A stretch of DNA of 64,000 bases from Nitrospira sp. CR1.2 (GTDB taxonomy: Bacteria > Nitrospirota > Nitrospiria > Nitrospirales > Nitrospiraceae), in assembly GCA_014055495.1 (NCBI GenBank), contig WIAG01000001.1, forward strand, positions 121,614-185,613, read 5' to 3'. Below, piece after piece: positions 23,144 to 33,205 of the stretch. Position 1 is the stretch's first letter, and every line of letters starts with the position of its first letter. The notes under the pieces were generated by a model, which searched no databases, was not told where the DNA came from, and saw only the letters and a program-made list of their open reading frames with translations. The position numbers were made by a program, and so were the translations under genes.

Positions 23144-23800
23144 ATGGCGGCAAATCCTGGGTTTCAAATTTCACTCGATGTGCGTGGCTGGCCGGTGCTG
23201 GTCATCGGCGGCAATGAGGAAGCGGCGGATAAGGTGCAGCGGCTGTTGGATGCCGGCGCCAAGGTGACGGTCATCAGTCCGACGCTGCACGAGGTGCTCC
23301 GCAAACTTGCCGCCTCGGCGAAAATCATTCATCGGGGACGGCATTTTCGCGCGAACGATCTGGAGAGCGTCATTCTGGTGTTGAATACGCTGCGCGACGA
23401 TCGCGAACTCGCGCACTCGCTGATTCGGTTGGCCCGTGAACAGAAATTCCTGCTGTGGTCCGTCGACCAGCCCGATGTTTCGAACGTGGTGATGCCGGCC
23501 GTGGTCAGTTCGGGGCATATGCGCGTGGCGATCAGTTCGAGCGGACAGGCGCCGGCGCTATCCGGATTTATGAAGGAAGATCTGGAGCGGATTCTGGATG
23601 GAGAATTCGCCGCCTTTGTCGATTGGCTGAGCGAACTTCGTGAACAGGCCAAAGCCAATGAACCCGATGCCGAGAAGCGTCGGGCGCTGTTACGCGAGGC
23701 GTTGGATGGCTTTCGTCTGTTGGGGAAGGTGCAATATCCGAAAGTCTGGACTGAGCAACGCGCAAAACAGCAGCCTACTGCGTCGCCGGCCACGCCATAG
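23144..23800 (+). CDS. precorrin-2 dehydrogenase/sirohydrochlorin ferrochelatase (CysG N-terminal/Met8p type)
   Basis: 218 residues. LDVRGWPVLVIGGNEEAADKVQRLLDAGAKVTVISP is the NAD-binding Rossmann opening of the family, and SSGQAPALSGFMKEDLE is the characteristic motif before the dimerisation helix. It oxidises precorrin-2 to sirohydrochlorin and may insert iron, feeding siroheme. The methyltransferase half of CysG is absent here but is supplied by the CobA/HemD fusion at 40482. The ATG at 23144 has GGGAGG upstream; the ATG at 23114 does not. It precedes a thiamine-binding-like gene by 17 bp. Confidence 0.88.
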   Translation: MAANPGFQISLDVRGWPVLVIGGNEEAADKVQRLLDAGAKVTVISPTLHEVLRKLAASAKIIHRGRHFRANDLESVILVLNTLRDDRELAHSLIRLAREQKFLLWSVDQPDVSNVVMPAVVSSGHMRVAISSSGQAPALSGFMKEDLERILDGEFAAFVDWLSELREQAKANEPDAEKRRALLREALDGFRLLGKVQYPKVWTEQRAKQQPTASPATP

Positions 23801-23817
23801 GAAGGACGGGCACAGAC

Positions 23818-24126
23818 ATGGTGTTATTAGAATTCAGTATGTCGCCGCTGGGCAAGGGCGAGAGTGTCAGCAAGTATGTCGCGCGTTCGCTGGACATCAT
23901 CGACAAGAGCGGAGTCGACTATCGGTTGAACCCGATGGGGACGGTGCTGGAAGGTGAGTGGGACGAGGTGATGGCGGTGGTGAAGCAGTGTTACGCCCGC
24001 ATGCGCAAGGACTGCAATCGCATCTCCTGCAGCATCAAGATCGACTACCGCAAGGGACCGAAGGGACGGCTGGCCGACAAGGTGTCCAGCGTGGAAAAGA
24101 CGTTGAAACGGAAGCTGAAGGTGTAG
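23818..24126 (+). CDS. MTH1187-family thiamine-binding protein (UPF0045)
   Basis: 102 residues with the family pattern FSMSPLGKGESVSKYVARSL, YRLNPMGTVLEGEWDEVMAVV, ISCSIKIDYRKG. Members are ferredoxin-fold tetramers that bind thiamine or its analogues; their cell role is uncertain. It lies directly downstream of the siroheme gene and ends 8 bp from the convergent DUF4403 gene. Confidence 0.9.
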   Translation: MVLLEFSMSPLGKGESVSKYVARSLDIIDKSGVDYRLNPMGTVLEGEWDEVMAVVKQCYARMRKDCNRISCSIKIDYRKGPKGRLADKVSSVEKTLKRKLKV

Positions 24127-24134
24127 GCTCTGCG

Positions 24135-25556
24135 TTACGGCGCGGCGACGTCGGCGCGGGCGTCGTAGCGCAGCGTCCCTGCAGTCTTGAACCGTACCGA
24201 CAGACTCTCGGCCTGTACGGCGAGGTCTTCCAGGGACAGCTCCCGGACCGTTCCGCGCAACCGTCCCCCGGTGAGGTCGCGGTTGAGTCCCTTCTCGAGC
24301 GCTTGTCGCATCAAATTTAGCTCCTCACGGATCGGCAAAGAGAGCCGGCTCGCCAGCTCTTCCCGCAGCGGTTCGTGTAACCACTCCTCAGCCAAGTCCG
24401 TGGCAGGGGTGCGTTCCTTGATGGTGTAATCGACCTCCCGGAACAGGATGCGTCCTGTCGAGTCATCATAGGCCGGTGTCCCCTTGAGGCGCAGGGTCAA
24501 CGGCAGGAGTCCTCGGAGGATCAGTTCGACCCCCACCTGGTTGCCGAGAGGGTACAGTGTGGCGTTGACGATCTTGATCGTCCCCACGCCGAGCGACCAT
24601 TCCTGGCCGATCACGGCTTCACGCAGACGTTGATTCGCTTCTTCGATCGGCATTTGCAACGTGAAATCGACGTGGAATCCGTCGTGGCCAAATTGATCGT
24701 GTGGCTCGGGAAGAGGAATGTGGCGTGACGTGGGTTTCGAGCCCCGTACGACAGTAGGCCTGGCGAGGACACCATAACCAGCCGCGGGTGTGCCTGAAAG
24801 GGCTTCGACACCGGCTGCGGCGGTGGCCTCAGGGTTCAGCAATAACCACAGGTGTTCCGTTTCATCCAGCAGCAATGGCTCTTGGAGATCGTGCCAGATA
24901 CGGGCAACCGCTGGTTTGACGGTGACGAGGCCGGCTGCCTTACGATCGACGACAGGCAGGACCTCCAACAAGTTGCTTCGATAGACTTGCGCCATCAATG
25001 GGCTTGCGTCCACACCTTGCTCGGACAACAGACAAGATTGGGCGGATTGTACCGCGCTGACCTGGCTGGCCGGCAGTATCGCATAACTACGAGCCTGCTT
25101 GAACATCGTCGCCACGGTCACCGAAAGGCGACCGGTTCCTGTGGAGGCATCGCGCTGTCCGCAGTCGGCAATTTTTGTGATGGCCCCTTTGATCTGTTTG
25201 GCATATTCCACACCGAATGGCACGGTACTGTGAGAGAGTAGGCGGTCTCCTGCGGTGGTCGAGCTCTGTTCGTCAGGCCAGAGTCGATACTTGAGATACC
25301 CACTCCCGCCGCCCAAGGCGATCCATTCGCGCCCACGGTGGCGATGTGTGGCAACTTCCCGGTTGATGTTCCCATACAACTCCGCGAGTGGCGTGACCGG
25401 AATCGGGATGTGAATGGTCATGGCGGAGGGCATCGCATCGGCTCGTCCCGGTGCCTGTGTCTCTGCAGCCATGGCGGTGCTGATCGGACTTGCAGCCAAC
25501 ATCAGCGTACACATCCACATGGACGTGCGGGGTCTCAGCGGCATCCAGCGGGCCAT
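24135..25556 (-). CDS. exported DUF4403-family protein
   Basis: 473 residues with a signal peptide (MARWMPLRPRTSMWMCTLML then cleavage near TAMAAE). The mature part has repeated amphipathic beta strands: IPIPVTPLAELYGNINRE, VDFTLQMPIEEANQRLRE and a C-terminal GRLRGTVRELSLEDLAVQAESL. This fits the DUF4403 family, which is related to SMP/BPI-like lipid-binding tubes. Outer membrane or periplasmic lipid transport is a reasonable inference but untested. I chose the ATG at 25556 (AAGGA 8 nt upstream) over the longer frame. It is the last gene after alr on this strand, 141 bp downstream. Confidence 0.72.
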   Translation of the reverse strand: MARWMPLRPRTSMWMCTLMLAASPISTAMAAETQAPGRADAMPSAMTIHIPIPVTPLAELYGNINREVATHRHRGREWIALGGGSGYLKYRLWPDEQSSTTAGDRLLSHSTVPFGVEYAKQIKGAITKIADCGQRDASTGTGRLSVTVATMFKQARSYAILPASQVSAVQSAQSCLLSEQGVDASPLMAQVYRSNLLEVLPVVDRKAAGLVTVKPAVARIWHDLQEPLLLDETEHLWLLLNPEATAAAGVEALSGTPAAGYGVLARPTVVRGSKPTSRHIPLPEPHDQFGHDGFHVDFTLQMPIEEANQRLREAVIGQEWSLGVGTIKIVNATLYPLGNQVGVELILRGLLPLTLRLKGTPAYDDSTGRILFREVDYTIKERTPATDLAEEWLHEPLREELASRLSLPIREELNLMRQALEKGLNRDLTGGRLRGTVRELSLEDLAVQAESLSVRFKTAGTLRYDARADVAAP

Positions 25557-25697
25557 GCTCGTGTCCTTGTATGCGTGATGGGTCGCCCTCCGCGTGCGTG
25601 TTCGACACGACGTATGGACTATGATGGAACAAGGCAGCGAAGGCAAGGGGATGCCGAGTCGCCACGTGGCAAAGAGGCGGTGTCTGCTGAGTGGGCG

Positions 25698-26861
25698 TCA
25701 GCGTTCTCGGGACGTTTCACCAGCGGGCGAGCCGAGTGGGAGATACCGACGCGGCACGCGGGGACCGATGGCGCACAGAATCTCGTAAGGAATGGTCTGT
25801 TGCCAGGCGGCGAGGTCGGCTGCGGTGATTCGCTCGGAGCCCTGTTGTCCGATGAGGATGACCTCCTGTCCGATTGTGACGCCGGGTATGTCGGTGACAT
25901 CCACCAGGGTCATATCCATACAGACGCGTCCGATGACCGGCACTCGGCGACCACCGATCAGCACCCTGCCGCGGTTCGACAACAGCCGGTTGTACCCATC
26001 CGCATAGCCGATCGGAAGTACTGCGATATGTGATGGACGTGAAGCAATAAAGGTCCGATTGTAACTGACGCTGTCGCCTGTCTGGATCCGGTGGAGGTGG
26101 GCAATGCTGGTTTTCCAGGTCAGGATCGGTTGTAGCGCCGGCGCCTCGATGTCGTGTGAGAGGGTGTGATAGCCATACAGCATGATCCCGGGGCGCACGA
26201 GGGAATAGAGGCTATTGGGATATCGAATGATGCCGGCACTGTTGGCAGCGTGGACAAGTGGAACTGCCAGGCCGCGTTGTCGCAGATGGTCGAGCGTGCT
26301 CTGAAACCGTGCGAGTTGCAATTTCGTATGATCGTTCCCGTGATTATCGGCATCGGCCAGGTGTGTCATCAGTCCTTCCAGGCGCAGGGCGGCCTGAAAC
26401 TCGGTGCGTTGCAGAACGTCGAGGACTTCGTGCGGCGACACCCCCAATCGTCCCATGCCGGTTTCGACTTTGACATGAACCGGGTAGGGAGATGAGCCGG
26501 ATCGGATGTGGGCGGCAAAGGCCGGAATCAGATCGGCCCTGTAGAGCACGGGTGTTAAGCGATGGGCTACGAGCTCTGCAAATTGGGCCGGTACGGTCGC
26601 GCCCATGACCAGGATGGCATCCTGAACACCCGCTTGGCGGAGGGCGAGTCCCTCATCGATGGTGGCGACGCCGAATCGGTGAACGGCGAGGCGCTGCAAC
26701 GTCTGGGTAATTTCCAATGCCCCATGTCCGTACGCGTTGGCTTTGACAACGGCCAGGATGTTGGCATGCGGAGCAAGTCGTCGCACATGGGCGACATTCT
26801 GCGCGAGGGCAGCCAGGTCGACGGAAGCGGAAGTTGGGGAGGATTCGGACGGCTGGTACAC
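25698..26861 (-). CDS. alr: alanine racemase
   Basis: 387 residues, full length. The pyridoxal phosphate lysine is in ILAVVKANAYGHGA (Lys40), and the phosphate loop and second catalytic tyrosine region are visible in GDSVSYNRTF and IGYADGYNR. The ending PYEILCAIGPRVPRRY is typical. It supplies D-alanine for peptidoglycan. It starts with GTG only 26 bp after frr, so it is the fifth gene of the rpsB-tsf-pyrH-frr operon, though no strong ribosome binding site is seen. Confidence 0.95.
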   Translation of the reverse strand: MYQPSESSPTSASVDLAALAQNVAHVRRLAPHANILAVVKANAYGHGALEITQTLQRLAVHRFGVATIDEGLALRQAGVQDAILVMGATVPAQFAELVAHRLTPVLYRADLIPAFAAHIRSGSSPYPVHVKVETGMGRLGVSPHEVLDVLQRTEFQAALRLEGLMTHLADADNHGNDHTKLQLARFQSTLDHLRQRGLAVPLVHAANSAGIIRYPNSLYSLVRPGIMLYGYHTLSHDIEAPALQPILTWKTSIAHLHRIQTGDSVSYNRTFIASRPSHIAVLPIGYADGYNRLLSNRGRVLIGGRRVPVIGRVCMDMTLVDVTDIPGVTIGQEVILIGQQGSERITAADLAAWQQTIPYEILCAIGPRVPRRYLPLGSPAGETSRER

Positions 26862-26887
26862 GCAGTGTCTGACAACAGATTTGGGCG

Positions 26888-27451
26888 CTAGACTTCCAGA
26901 ATTTCGCCTTCTTTTTTCTTCATCATGTCGTCAATCTTCTGCACGTATTGGTCGGTCAGCTTTTGAATCTCTGTTTCCGACTTTCGCAGTTCATCTTCGG
27001 TGAGCTTGGCGTCTTTTTGGAGCTTCTTGAGTTCTTCGTTTCCGTCCCGCCGAAATCCTCGAATCTGCACCTTCATTTCTTCGCCGTGTTTCTTGCAGAC
27101 CTTGATGAGATCTTTGCGGCGCTCTTCCGTGAGCGGTGGTAGGGGAATGCGGATCATCTTGCCGTCGTTTGACGGCGTCAAGCCGAGGTCGGATGTTTGA
27201 ATCGCCTTTTCGATCTCTCTGATCAGGTTCTGTTCCCAAGGCTGAATCGTGATCAGGCGGGATTCCGGCGTGGCTACGTTTGCGACCTGTTTCAGCGGGG
27301 TCACGGTGCCGTAGTAATCGACCTTGATGCCGTCGAGGAGCGCCACTGAGGCGCGACCGGTACGGAGTCCGCCCAGGTCGCGCTTCAAATGATCGATCGC
27401 ATGGTCCATTTTTTCGGTGACACGTTGTTTGACTTCCTGCGCCGTCGACAT
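26888..27451 (-). CDS. frr: ribosome recycling factor
   Basis: 187 residues, standard length. Typical stretches are [58 protein letters not shown] and [14 protein letters not shown]. It splits the post-termination ribosome together with EF-G. It follows pyrH by 11 bp in the conserved translation operon. Confidence 0.97.
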   Translation of the reverse strand: MSTAQEVKQRVTEKMDHAIDHLKRDLGGLRTGRASVALLDGIKVDYYGTVTPLKQVANVATPESRLITIQPWEQNLIREIEKAIQTSDLGLTPSNDGKMIRIPLPPLTEERRKDLIKVCKKHGEEMKVQIRGFRRDGNEELKKLQKDAKLTEDELRKSETEIQKLTDQYVQKIDDMMKKKEGEILEV

Positions 27452-27462
27452 CAGCCTCTCCC

Positions 27463-28188
27463 TTAACGGGTTTCCACGGTCACCAGAGTTCCGATGGGAT
27501 CACCCTGGACGACACGTTTGAAATTGCCCTTTTCTTTCAAGTTGAAGACGATCAATGGCAGCCGGTTGTCCATACACAAGCTGATGGCGGTCGAGTCCAT
27601 GACTTTGAGATTCTGGGTAAGAATCGAGAGAAACGGAATCTCGCTGTACTTCTTGGCTTGCGGATTTTTGACCGGATCGCTGTCGTAAATGCCGTCGACC
27701 TTGGTGCCCTTCATGATGACCTGGGCGCCGATCTCCATTGCCCGGAGTGACGCCGCGGTATCAGTGGAAAAATAGGGATTACCCGTCCCTCCGGCGAAAA
27801 TTACCACACGTTTCTTTTCGAGATGCCGGATGGCGCGCCGACGGATGTAGCCTTCGGCCAGCTGGCGCATCTCAATCGCCGACTGGACACGGGTACTGAC
27901 ACCTTTGCTTTCCAGGGCGTTCTGGAGGGCCAAGGCATTCAGCACGGTGGCGAGCATACCCATGTAGTCGGCGGAGGCCCGCTCCATGCCGCGTGCGCTG
28001 GCGGCCAACCCGCGGAAGATGTTGCCGCCGCCGATCACCACGGCCACTTCGACCTCCATGGCGACGACGTCGGCAATCTCTTCTGCGAGTCCTTCGAGAA
28101 TCGATGGTTGGATGCCATAGCCCTGCTCACCAGCCAACATTTCTCCGCTGACTTTCAGCAGGATGCGGCGATAGTGGGCAGAACTCAT
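27463..28188 (-). CDS. pyrH: uridylate kinase
   Basis: 241 residues of the amino-acid-kinase fold. Landmarks are [40 protein letters not shown] and [21 protein letters not shown]. It phosphorylates UMP to UDP. Its start overlaps the tsf stop by 4 bp, showing translational coupling in the operon. Confidence 0.97.
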   Translation of the reverse strand: MSSAHYRRILLKVSGEMLAGEQGYGIQPSILEGLAEEIADVVAMEVEVAVVIGGGNIFRGLAASARGMERASADYMGMLATVLNALALQNALESKGVSTRVQSAIEMRQLAEGYIRRRAIRHLEKKRVVIFAGGTGNPYFSTDTAASLRAMEIGAQVIMKGTKVDGIYDSDPVKNPQAKKYSEIPFLSILTQNLKVMDSTAISLCMDNRLPLIVFNLKEKGNFKRVVQGDPIGTLVTVETR

Positions 28189-28781
28189 GCTTGGCCTAAC
28201 TGGAATCTCGTAAATCGACGGACGTTCATGTTCTCGCCGATCGTGGCAATTTGTTGTGCCAGGAGATCCTTGATGACGACAGACGGATCCTTAATGAAGC
28301 CTTGTTCGAGCAGGCAGTTCTCCTGATAGAACTTCTCGAGCTTGCCTTCGACAATCTTAGGCCAAGCCGCGGGCGGTTTGCCCAATTCCTTGGCTTGCGC
28401 TTCGTAGATGCTGCGTTCCTTCTCGACGATCTCTGCGGGAATTTCCTCCCGCCGGACGTAGGAGGGACTGGAGGCGGCCACTTGCAGCGCCAAGTCGTTC
28501 ACGAAGGCCTTGAATTGCTCATTCCGTGCGACGAAATCGGTTTCGCAATTCACTTCGATGAGTACGCCGATCTTTCCACCCGCATGGATGTAGGCGTGGA
28601 TCAGTCCTTGGTTGGTTTCGCGGCCGGCTTTTTTCTGCGCTGCAGCCAAACCCTTCTGCCGGAGATAGTCGATGGCCTTGTCGATGCTGTTCCCGTTCTC
28701 GGTCAAGGCCTTCTGACAATCCAGGATGCCGGCCCCGGTCTTCTCGCGTAACTCTTTTACCAGTTCACTCAAACTTGCCAT
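28185..28781 (-). CDS. tsf: translation elongation factor Ts
   Basis: 198 residues, the short form seen in several phyla compared with 283 in E. coli. The N-terminal UBA-like part is [19 protein letters not shown] and the EF-Tu contact motif [10 protein letters not shown] is present. It recycles EF-Tu-GDP. It lies 51 bp downstream of rpsB. Confidence 0.97.
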   Translation of the reverse strand: MASLSELVKELREKTGAGILDCQKALTENGNSIDKAIDYLRQKGLAAAQKKAGRETNQGLIHAYIHAGGKIGVLIEVNCETDFVARNEQFKAFVNDLALQVAASSPSYVRREEIPAEIVEKERSIYEAQAKELGKPPAAWPKIVEGKLEKFYQENCLLEQGFIKDPSVVIKDLLAQQIATIGENMNVRRFTRFQLGQA

Positions 28782-28832
28782 GGGTTCCTCAGTTGATCGA
28801 ATAGAACAATACTGTCGTCTCAGGCACGATGG

Positions 28833-29606
28833 TTAGGACGCGGACACGCCAGCCAGATTCGCTGCGGGCTTTGCGCCGCCACCGGCCGGTGCCGAGGCAA
28901 ACTCGGTTTCTTCCTGTTGAGCCCGGAGATGTGCGCCTTCAAGGCAGGCGTCCGCGATCCGGGAGATGATCAGCTTGATGGAACGAATCGCGTCATCGTT
29001 ACCGGGAATCGGGTACTGGATGTGATCCGGATCGCAATTCGAATCCACGATGGCAATCACCGGGATTTCCAGCCGGCTGGCTTCGAGGATGGCAATGTGT
29101 TCGATGCGTGTATCCAAGATAAACACCGCGCCGGGCAATGCCCGCATGTTGCGGATACCCGAGAGGTTCTTCTGTAACTTGACGACTTCCTTCTGCATCT
29201 GCCCGAGCTCTTTTTTCGTGTGGCCTTGGTGGCTTGGATCTGCGAGGGTCGCTTCCATCTTTTTCATCTTGTCGATGCTGCGGCGGATGGTCTGGAAGTT
29301 GGTCAGCATCCCACCCAACCAGCGTTGATTGATGTAGAACTGGTTGGCGCGTTTGGCCTCGTCTTCCAAAATCTCGGCCGCCTGGCGTTTCGTGCCGACG
29401 AATAAAACGGAGTCACCGGCTGCCACGGTGTCGCGAGCGAAGGCATAGGCCTGTTCCATGCGCTCGACCGTCTGTTGAAGGTCGATAATGTAGACGCCGT
29501 TACGTTCCCCGAACAGGAACCGCTTCATCTTGGGATTCCAACGGTTGGTTTGGTGTCCGAAGTGGACGCCGGCTTCCAGTAATTCCTTAATCGCAACTAC
29601 TCCCAT
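28833..29606 (-). CDS. rpsB: 30S ribosomal protein S2
   Basis: 257 residues. [19 protein letters not shown], the ATP-loop-like [10 protein letters not shown], and [19 protein letters not shown] are S2 hallmarks. The Ala/Gly-rich tail is an ordinary extension. A strong GGAGGGAGGTGAAGGT ribosome binding site precedes the ATG, and an untranslated leader of up to 190 nt runs back to a candidate promoter. It is the first gene of the five-gene operon. Confidence 0.97.
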   Translation of the reverse strand: MGVVAIKELLEAGVHFGHQTNRWNPKMKRFLFGERNGVYIIDLQQTVERMEQAYAFARDTVAAGDSVLFVGTKRQAAEILEDEAKRANQFYINQRWLGGMLTNFQTIRRSIDKMKKMEATLADPSHQGHTKKELGQMQKEVVKLQKNLSGIRNMRALPGAVFILDTRIEHIAILEASRLEIPVIAIVDSNCDPDHIQYPIPGNDDAIRSIKLIISRIADACLEGAHLRAQQEETEFASAPAGGGAKPAANLAGVSAS

Positions 29607-29797
29607 ACCTTCACCTCCCTCCGAAGCCTGCAGAGCGCCCTGGCGAACGCCAACGGCGAGGGGGAGATCCCCCTTATTCTCAGGCTGCGCAGCGTGCGCA
29701 TCACGCTGGTGTGGATTTAAATAAGATGTCCCTGGTTTTGGATGCCGCGCGGTGAACGATGGGACCGACCGCTCATTGCGCGAAACGCCCGAACGCT

Positions 29798-29825
29798 AGC
29801 ATAGTGGCCACGATTTTGCAACCAA
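29798..29825 (-). promoter_or_regulatory. candidate promoter of the rpsB operon
   Basis: On the minus strand, TTGGTT (29820-29825), 16-bp spacer, TATGCT (29798-29803). The transcript would have a leader of about 185 nt before rpsB. The leader contains a GGGGG-ATCT-CCCCC hairpin (29660-29673), a possible site for S2 feedback control. Confidence 0.45.
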
Positions 29826-29835
29826 GCGAGGCTGC

Positions 29836-31047
29836 TTATGACCGATAACTCGCGTTGATCCGCACGTATTCGTAAGACAAATCGGTGGTCCACATGTGCG
29901 CGCGGGCCATGCCCTGAGCCAGATCGATCAGAATGGTGAACTCTTTGGCTCTGAAGACCTTCGTCAGTTGCCGTTCGGCTGCGCGTCCAAGTCCCAGACC
30001 CTTGCGCACCATCGGGATCCCGCCAAACTGCAAGCTGATGCGGGAGGGGTCGATGGGCACTCCCGCGCGCCCGAGCGCCGCCATGACGCGACCCCAATTG
30101 GCGTCGCCGCCGAAGAGCGCGGTCTTCACCAGATTTGAGGTCGCGACCGTTTGCGCGATCTGTTTCGCCGCTTTCGTGGATGCCGCTCCTGTCACTTCGA
30201 CCCGGACGACCTTGGTCACGCCCTCGCCGTCCCAACAGATTTTCAGCGCCAACGTGCGGCAGACCGTTTCGAGCATCGCGCAGAAGCGTGTGAAGTCAGC
30301 CGAGCCTGGCTTGATCGGACGATTTCCGGCCATGCCGTTAGCCAAACAGAGTACCGTGTCGTTGGTGCTGGTGTCGCCGTCGACCGTGATGCAATTAAAC
30401 GATTGATCGACGGCCTGTTTGAGTGCTGATTGGAGGGCGCGTTGTCCGATGGCTGCGTCGGTGGTCACGTACCCCAGCATGGTGGCCATGTTGGGATGAA
30501 TCATGCCCGAGCCCTTGGCCATGCCGCCGATGGTCACCGTGTTCCCGCCGATGTGAGCGCGAACAGCAACTTGTTTGGGCTTGAGGTCGGTCGTCATGAT
30601 CGCCGCGGCCGCATCAGCTCCGCCCCGGCGTGTCACCCGAGCGGCCAGTGCTGGAAGCGCATTTCGGATGTGTGCCATCGGCAGCGGTTGACCGATGACC
30701 CCAGTCGAGCCGACGAAGATCGTATGTGGGGCGCAGCTGAGGGCTGTTGCCGCCAGTTGCGCCATCGCTTCGGCTGCCTCCATGCCCTCCGGTCCGGTAC
30801 AGGCATTGGCATTTCCACTATTGATGAAGAAGGCGCGGCCGACGCCCTGCTTGAGGTGCAGGCGATCGAGAATGACCGGTGCGGCAACGATCTGGTTGGT
30901 CGTGAACACGCCTGCGACCGGACCTTCGCAGTCCGACACAACTAGAGCCAGGTCGAGTTGCTGTTTCTTTTTCTTCTTGATGCCGCTGTAGACTCCGGCG
31001 GCCCGAAAACCGATCGGCGCGGTTACGCCTCCAGGGATAGTCTTCAT
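29836..31047 (-). CDS. argJ: glutamate N-acetyltransferase/amino-acid acetyltransferase
   Basis: 403 residues. The self-cleavage site is in HPNMATMLGYVTTD, with Thr189 becoming the N-terminal nucleophile of the beta chain. FFINSGNANACTG and FVGSTGVIGQPLP are also conserved. It transfers acetyl from N-acetylornithine to glutamate, closing the arginine cycle. It lies directly after argC on the same strand, gap 57 bp. Confidence 0.96.
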   Translation of the reverse strand: MKTIPGGVTAPIGFRAAGVYSGIKKKKKQQLDLALVVSDCEGPVAGVFTTNQIVAAPVILDRLHLKQGVGRAFFINSGNANACTGPEGMEAAEAMAQLAATALSCAPHTIFVGSTGVIGQPLPMAHIRNALPALAARVTRRGGADAAAAIMTTDLKPKQVAVRAHIGGNTVTIGGMAKGSGMIHPNMATMLGYVTTDAAIGQRALQSALKQAVDQSFNCITVDGDTSTNDTVLCLANGMAGNRPIKPGSADFTRFCAMLETVCRTLALKICWDGEGVTKVVRVEVTGAASTKAAKQIAQTVATSNLVKTALFGGDANWGRVMAALGRAGVPIDPSRISLQFGGIPMVRKGLGLGRAAERQLTKVFRAKEFTILIDLAQGMARAHMWTTDLSYEYVRINASYRS

Positions 31048-31104
31048 CGCCCTTCCTCTGTGATGTGAAGTTGACCCGGTCCGACCTGCCCATGCAGGTG
31101 CGGG

Positions 31105-32178
31105 CTAAGGATAGATGCCCGGAGCCACGAGTCCCGTTTCCTCAGGATAGCCCAGCATGAGGTTCATCGCCTGAATCGCCTGTCCGGCTGCTCCTTTAAT
31201 CAGGTTGTCGATGGCCGAGACGGTGACGACCCAGCCGGCCCGCCGATCGAGGTGGACGGCGATATCACAGTAGTTGGCGCCCCGCACGTGGCGGGGATTC
31301 GGCATGGCCCCTTCGAGGAGTCGAACGAATCGCTCGCCTTTATAAAAGTCTTGATAGAGTTTGCGTAACTCGGCGACGTCTGGCTGTCCCTTTATTCGTG
31401 CATACGCGGTGCTCAGGATGCCACGGTTCATGGGGACCAGATGCGGTGTGAAGGCAACGGTCACAGGGCCTGCCTCACCGCGAGTTCCTGGAGTTCGTGT
31501 GCCTGCTAATCGGGTGAGTTCCTGTTCGATTTCGGGGATGTGCCGATGCTGGCCGATCTTATACGGCTCAAGGGATTCATGGGCTTCGGGAAAGTGGTAG
31601 GGCAGGGCGGGACTTCTTCCTGCGCCTGAAATGCCGGATTTCGCGTCAATCACGATGCTGTCAGCTGCCACCAACCCATGGGCGACCAAGGGCGCCAACT
31701 GAAGAATTGCGGCTGTCGGATAACAGCCCGGCGAAGCGACGAGTCTGGCCTGTTTAATGGCAGACCGGTGAAGTTCCGGAAGGCCATACACGGCATCCTG
31801 AATGAGTTGAGGCTGCACATGTGTGGTTTGGTACCAGGTTTCGTACGTACGTGGGTCCTTCAGGCGGAAGTCTGCGCTCAAATCGATGACACGTTTGCCG
31901 GCTTTCAAGCCGCTCGCCACAGGATCCATGGATTTGGTGTGTGGGAGCGCGAGAAACAGAACATCGGCTCGTTCCGTCAGGGCTTCCGGCGCTAACGCTT
32001 CAAATGAGAGCGGCACGATCCCCTGGAGGTGGGGATATACGGTAGAGATCGCCGTACCGGCTGACTTTTCCGAAGTGACCGCTGTGAGTTGTACGTGGGG
32101 GTGTTGACAGAGGAGCCGGACCAGTTCGGCTCCGGTATATCCACTGGCCCCCGCTACCGCGACTCGTACCGATGTCAT
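31105..32178 (-). CDS. argC: N-acetyl-gamma-glutamyl-phosphate reductase
   Basis: 357 residues. The NADP-binding start VAVAGASGYTGAELVRLL, the catalytic cysteine in VASPGCYPTAAIL, and HRHIPEIEQEL with the active histidine are visible. It makes N-acetylglutamate semialdehyde. argC and argJ form a pair isolated from the upstream ribosomal genes by a strong terminator. Confidence 0.96.
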   Translation of the reverse strand: MTSVRVAVAGASGYTGAELVRLLCQHPHVQLTAVTSEKSAGTAISTVYPHLQGIVPLSFEALAPEALTERADVLFLALPHTKSMDPVASGLKAGKRVIDLSADFRLKDPRTYETWYQTTHVQPQLIQDAVYGLPELHRSAIKQARLVASPGCYPTAAILQLAPLVAHGLVAADSIVIDAKSGISGAGRSPALPYHFPEAHESLEPYKIGQHRHIPEIEQELTRLAGTRTPGTRGEAGPVTVAFTPHLVPMNRGILSTAYARIKGQPDVAELRKLYQDFYKGERFVRLLEGAMPNPRHVRGANYCDIAVHLDRRAGWVVTVSAIDNLIKGAAGQAIQAMNLMLGYPEETGLVAPGIYP

Positions 32179-32231
32179 TTTACGCCTCCCGGCCCATCAT
32201 GCGTGGTGGACTGCCTGACCAGCGGGCCAAT

Positions 32232-32264
32232 AAAAAAGGGAAGGCTGCGGAGCCTTCCCTTTTT
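32232..32264 (-). terminator. rho-independent (bidirectional-looking) terminator
   Basis: AAAAAAGGGAAGGCT (32232-32246), GCGG loop, AGCCTTCCCTTTT. On the minus strand it ends the rplM-rpsI transcript with a T-run after a GC-containing stem. The symmetric A- and T-tracts would also work on the plus strand. Confidence 0.88.
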
Positions 32265-32288
32265 GAACCCTGTCGCTCCAGTCGATCG

Positions 32289-32681
32289 TTACCGCTTCGA
32301 GTATTGGAAGCGCTTTCTGGCCCCTTTCTGGCCGTACTTCTTCCGTTCTTTCACGCGAGAATCGCGGGTCAGCAGGCCTTCCTTCTTGATGGGAGCGCGG
32401 AACGCTGCGCTCATGATGACCAGCGCCTTCGAGATGGCATGCCGTAGTGCTCCGGCCTGCCCGGCTGGGCCACCACCATACACGGTGGCACGGACGGAAT
32501 ACTTACCCGTCACTCCGGCCAACTCAAACGGAAACTGAATCACGTTCCGTAGGGTCGGGCGGGGAAACGCTTGTTCCAGCGGCTTTTCGTTGACGACGAT
32601 GTCGCCAGCGGCTGCGGTGACCCATGCGCGCGCGATCGCGCTTTTTCTCTTTCCGGTTGCGTACTGCGTCATTGCTGCCAT
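32289..32681 (-). CDS. rpsI: 30S ribosomal protein S9
   Basis: 130 residues. YATGKRKSAIARAWV opens and the basic tail ends FQYSKR, the C-terminus that reaches the P-site tRNA. GGGPAGQAGALRHAISKAL is typical. It follows rplM by 42 bp, and a terminator closes the operon 25 bp downstream. Confidence 0.97.
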   Translation of the reverse strand: MAAMTQYATGKRKSAIARAWVTAAAGDIVVNEKPLEQAFPRPTLRNVIQFPFELAGVTGKYSVRATVYGGGPAGQAGALRHAISKALVIMSAAFRAPIKKEGLLTRDSRVKERKKYGQKGARKRFQYSKR

Positions 32682-32723
32682 ATCAGGCGGTCTCCTTCAC
32701 TAATCGAATTCGAAGAGTAAGAA

Positions 32724-33164
32724 TCACAATGAGAGTGATTCCAGTTTTTGGGCGTGGTGCGGATGTGTTGCGCCGGCATACACGCGCAACTTCTTGGCCA
32801 TGTGGTTGCCGAGCGGGTTTTTGGGCAACATGCCCTCGATGGCCTTCGTCAACAATTTGGTCGGATCTTTTCGGTGAATGTGCTCTGCGGTGAGCGTCTT
32901 CAAGCCGCCAGGAAATCCGCTGTGAGTCGAGTAGGTTTTGTTCTCCATTTTGTTGCCGGTGAGCACGACCTTCTCCGCGTTGACAATGACGACATGATCA
33001 CCGGTGTCGACATGGGGGGTGAAAGTCGGCTTATGCTTGCCTCGCAGCAGGGTGGCGACTTTTGCCGCAAGGCGGCCAAGTGTCTTCCCCTCGGCGTTCA
33101 CGAGGTACCATTTGCGTTGCACATTTGCGGGCTTCTCAAGATACGTTTTTGTCATGGTCTCCAT
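32724..33164 (-). CDS. rplM: 50S ribosomal protein L13
   Basis: 146 residues. [36 protein letters not shown] and [14 protein letters not shown] are standard L13 stretches. A second in-frame ATG at 33155 is an equally possible start. Pairs with rpsI as in most bacteria. Two DUF151 nuclease genes precede it on the same strand with short gaps, so they probably share the transcript. Confidence 0.96.
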   Translation of the reverse strand: METMTKTYLEKPANVQRKWYLVNAEGKTLGRLAAKVATLLRGKHKPTFTPHVDTGDHVVIVNAEKVVLTGNKMENKTYSTHSGFPGGLKTLTAEHIHRKDPTKLLTKAIEGMLPKNPLGNHMAKKLRVYAGATHPHHAQKLESLSL

Positions 33165-33205
33165 CTACTCCTGCACGATAGGATTCTAATGTGAGGTGTC
33201 AGGCC

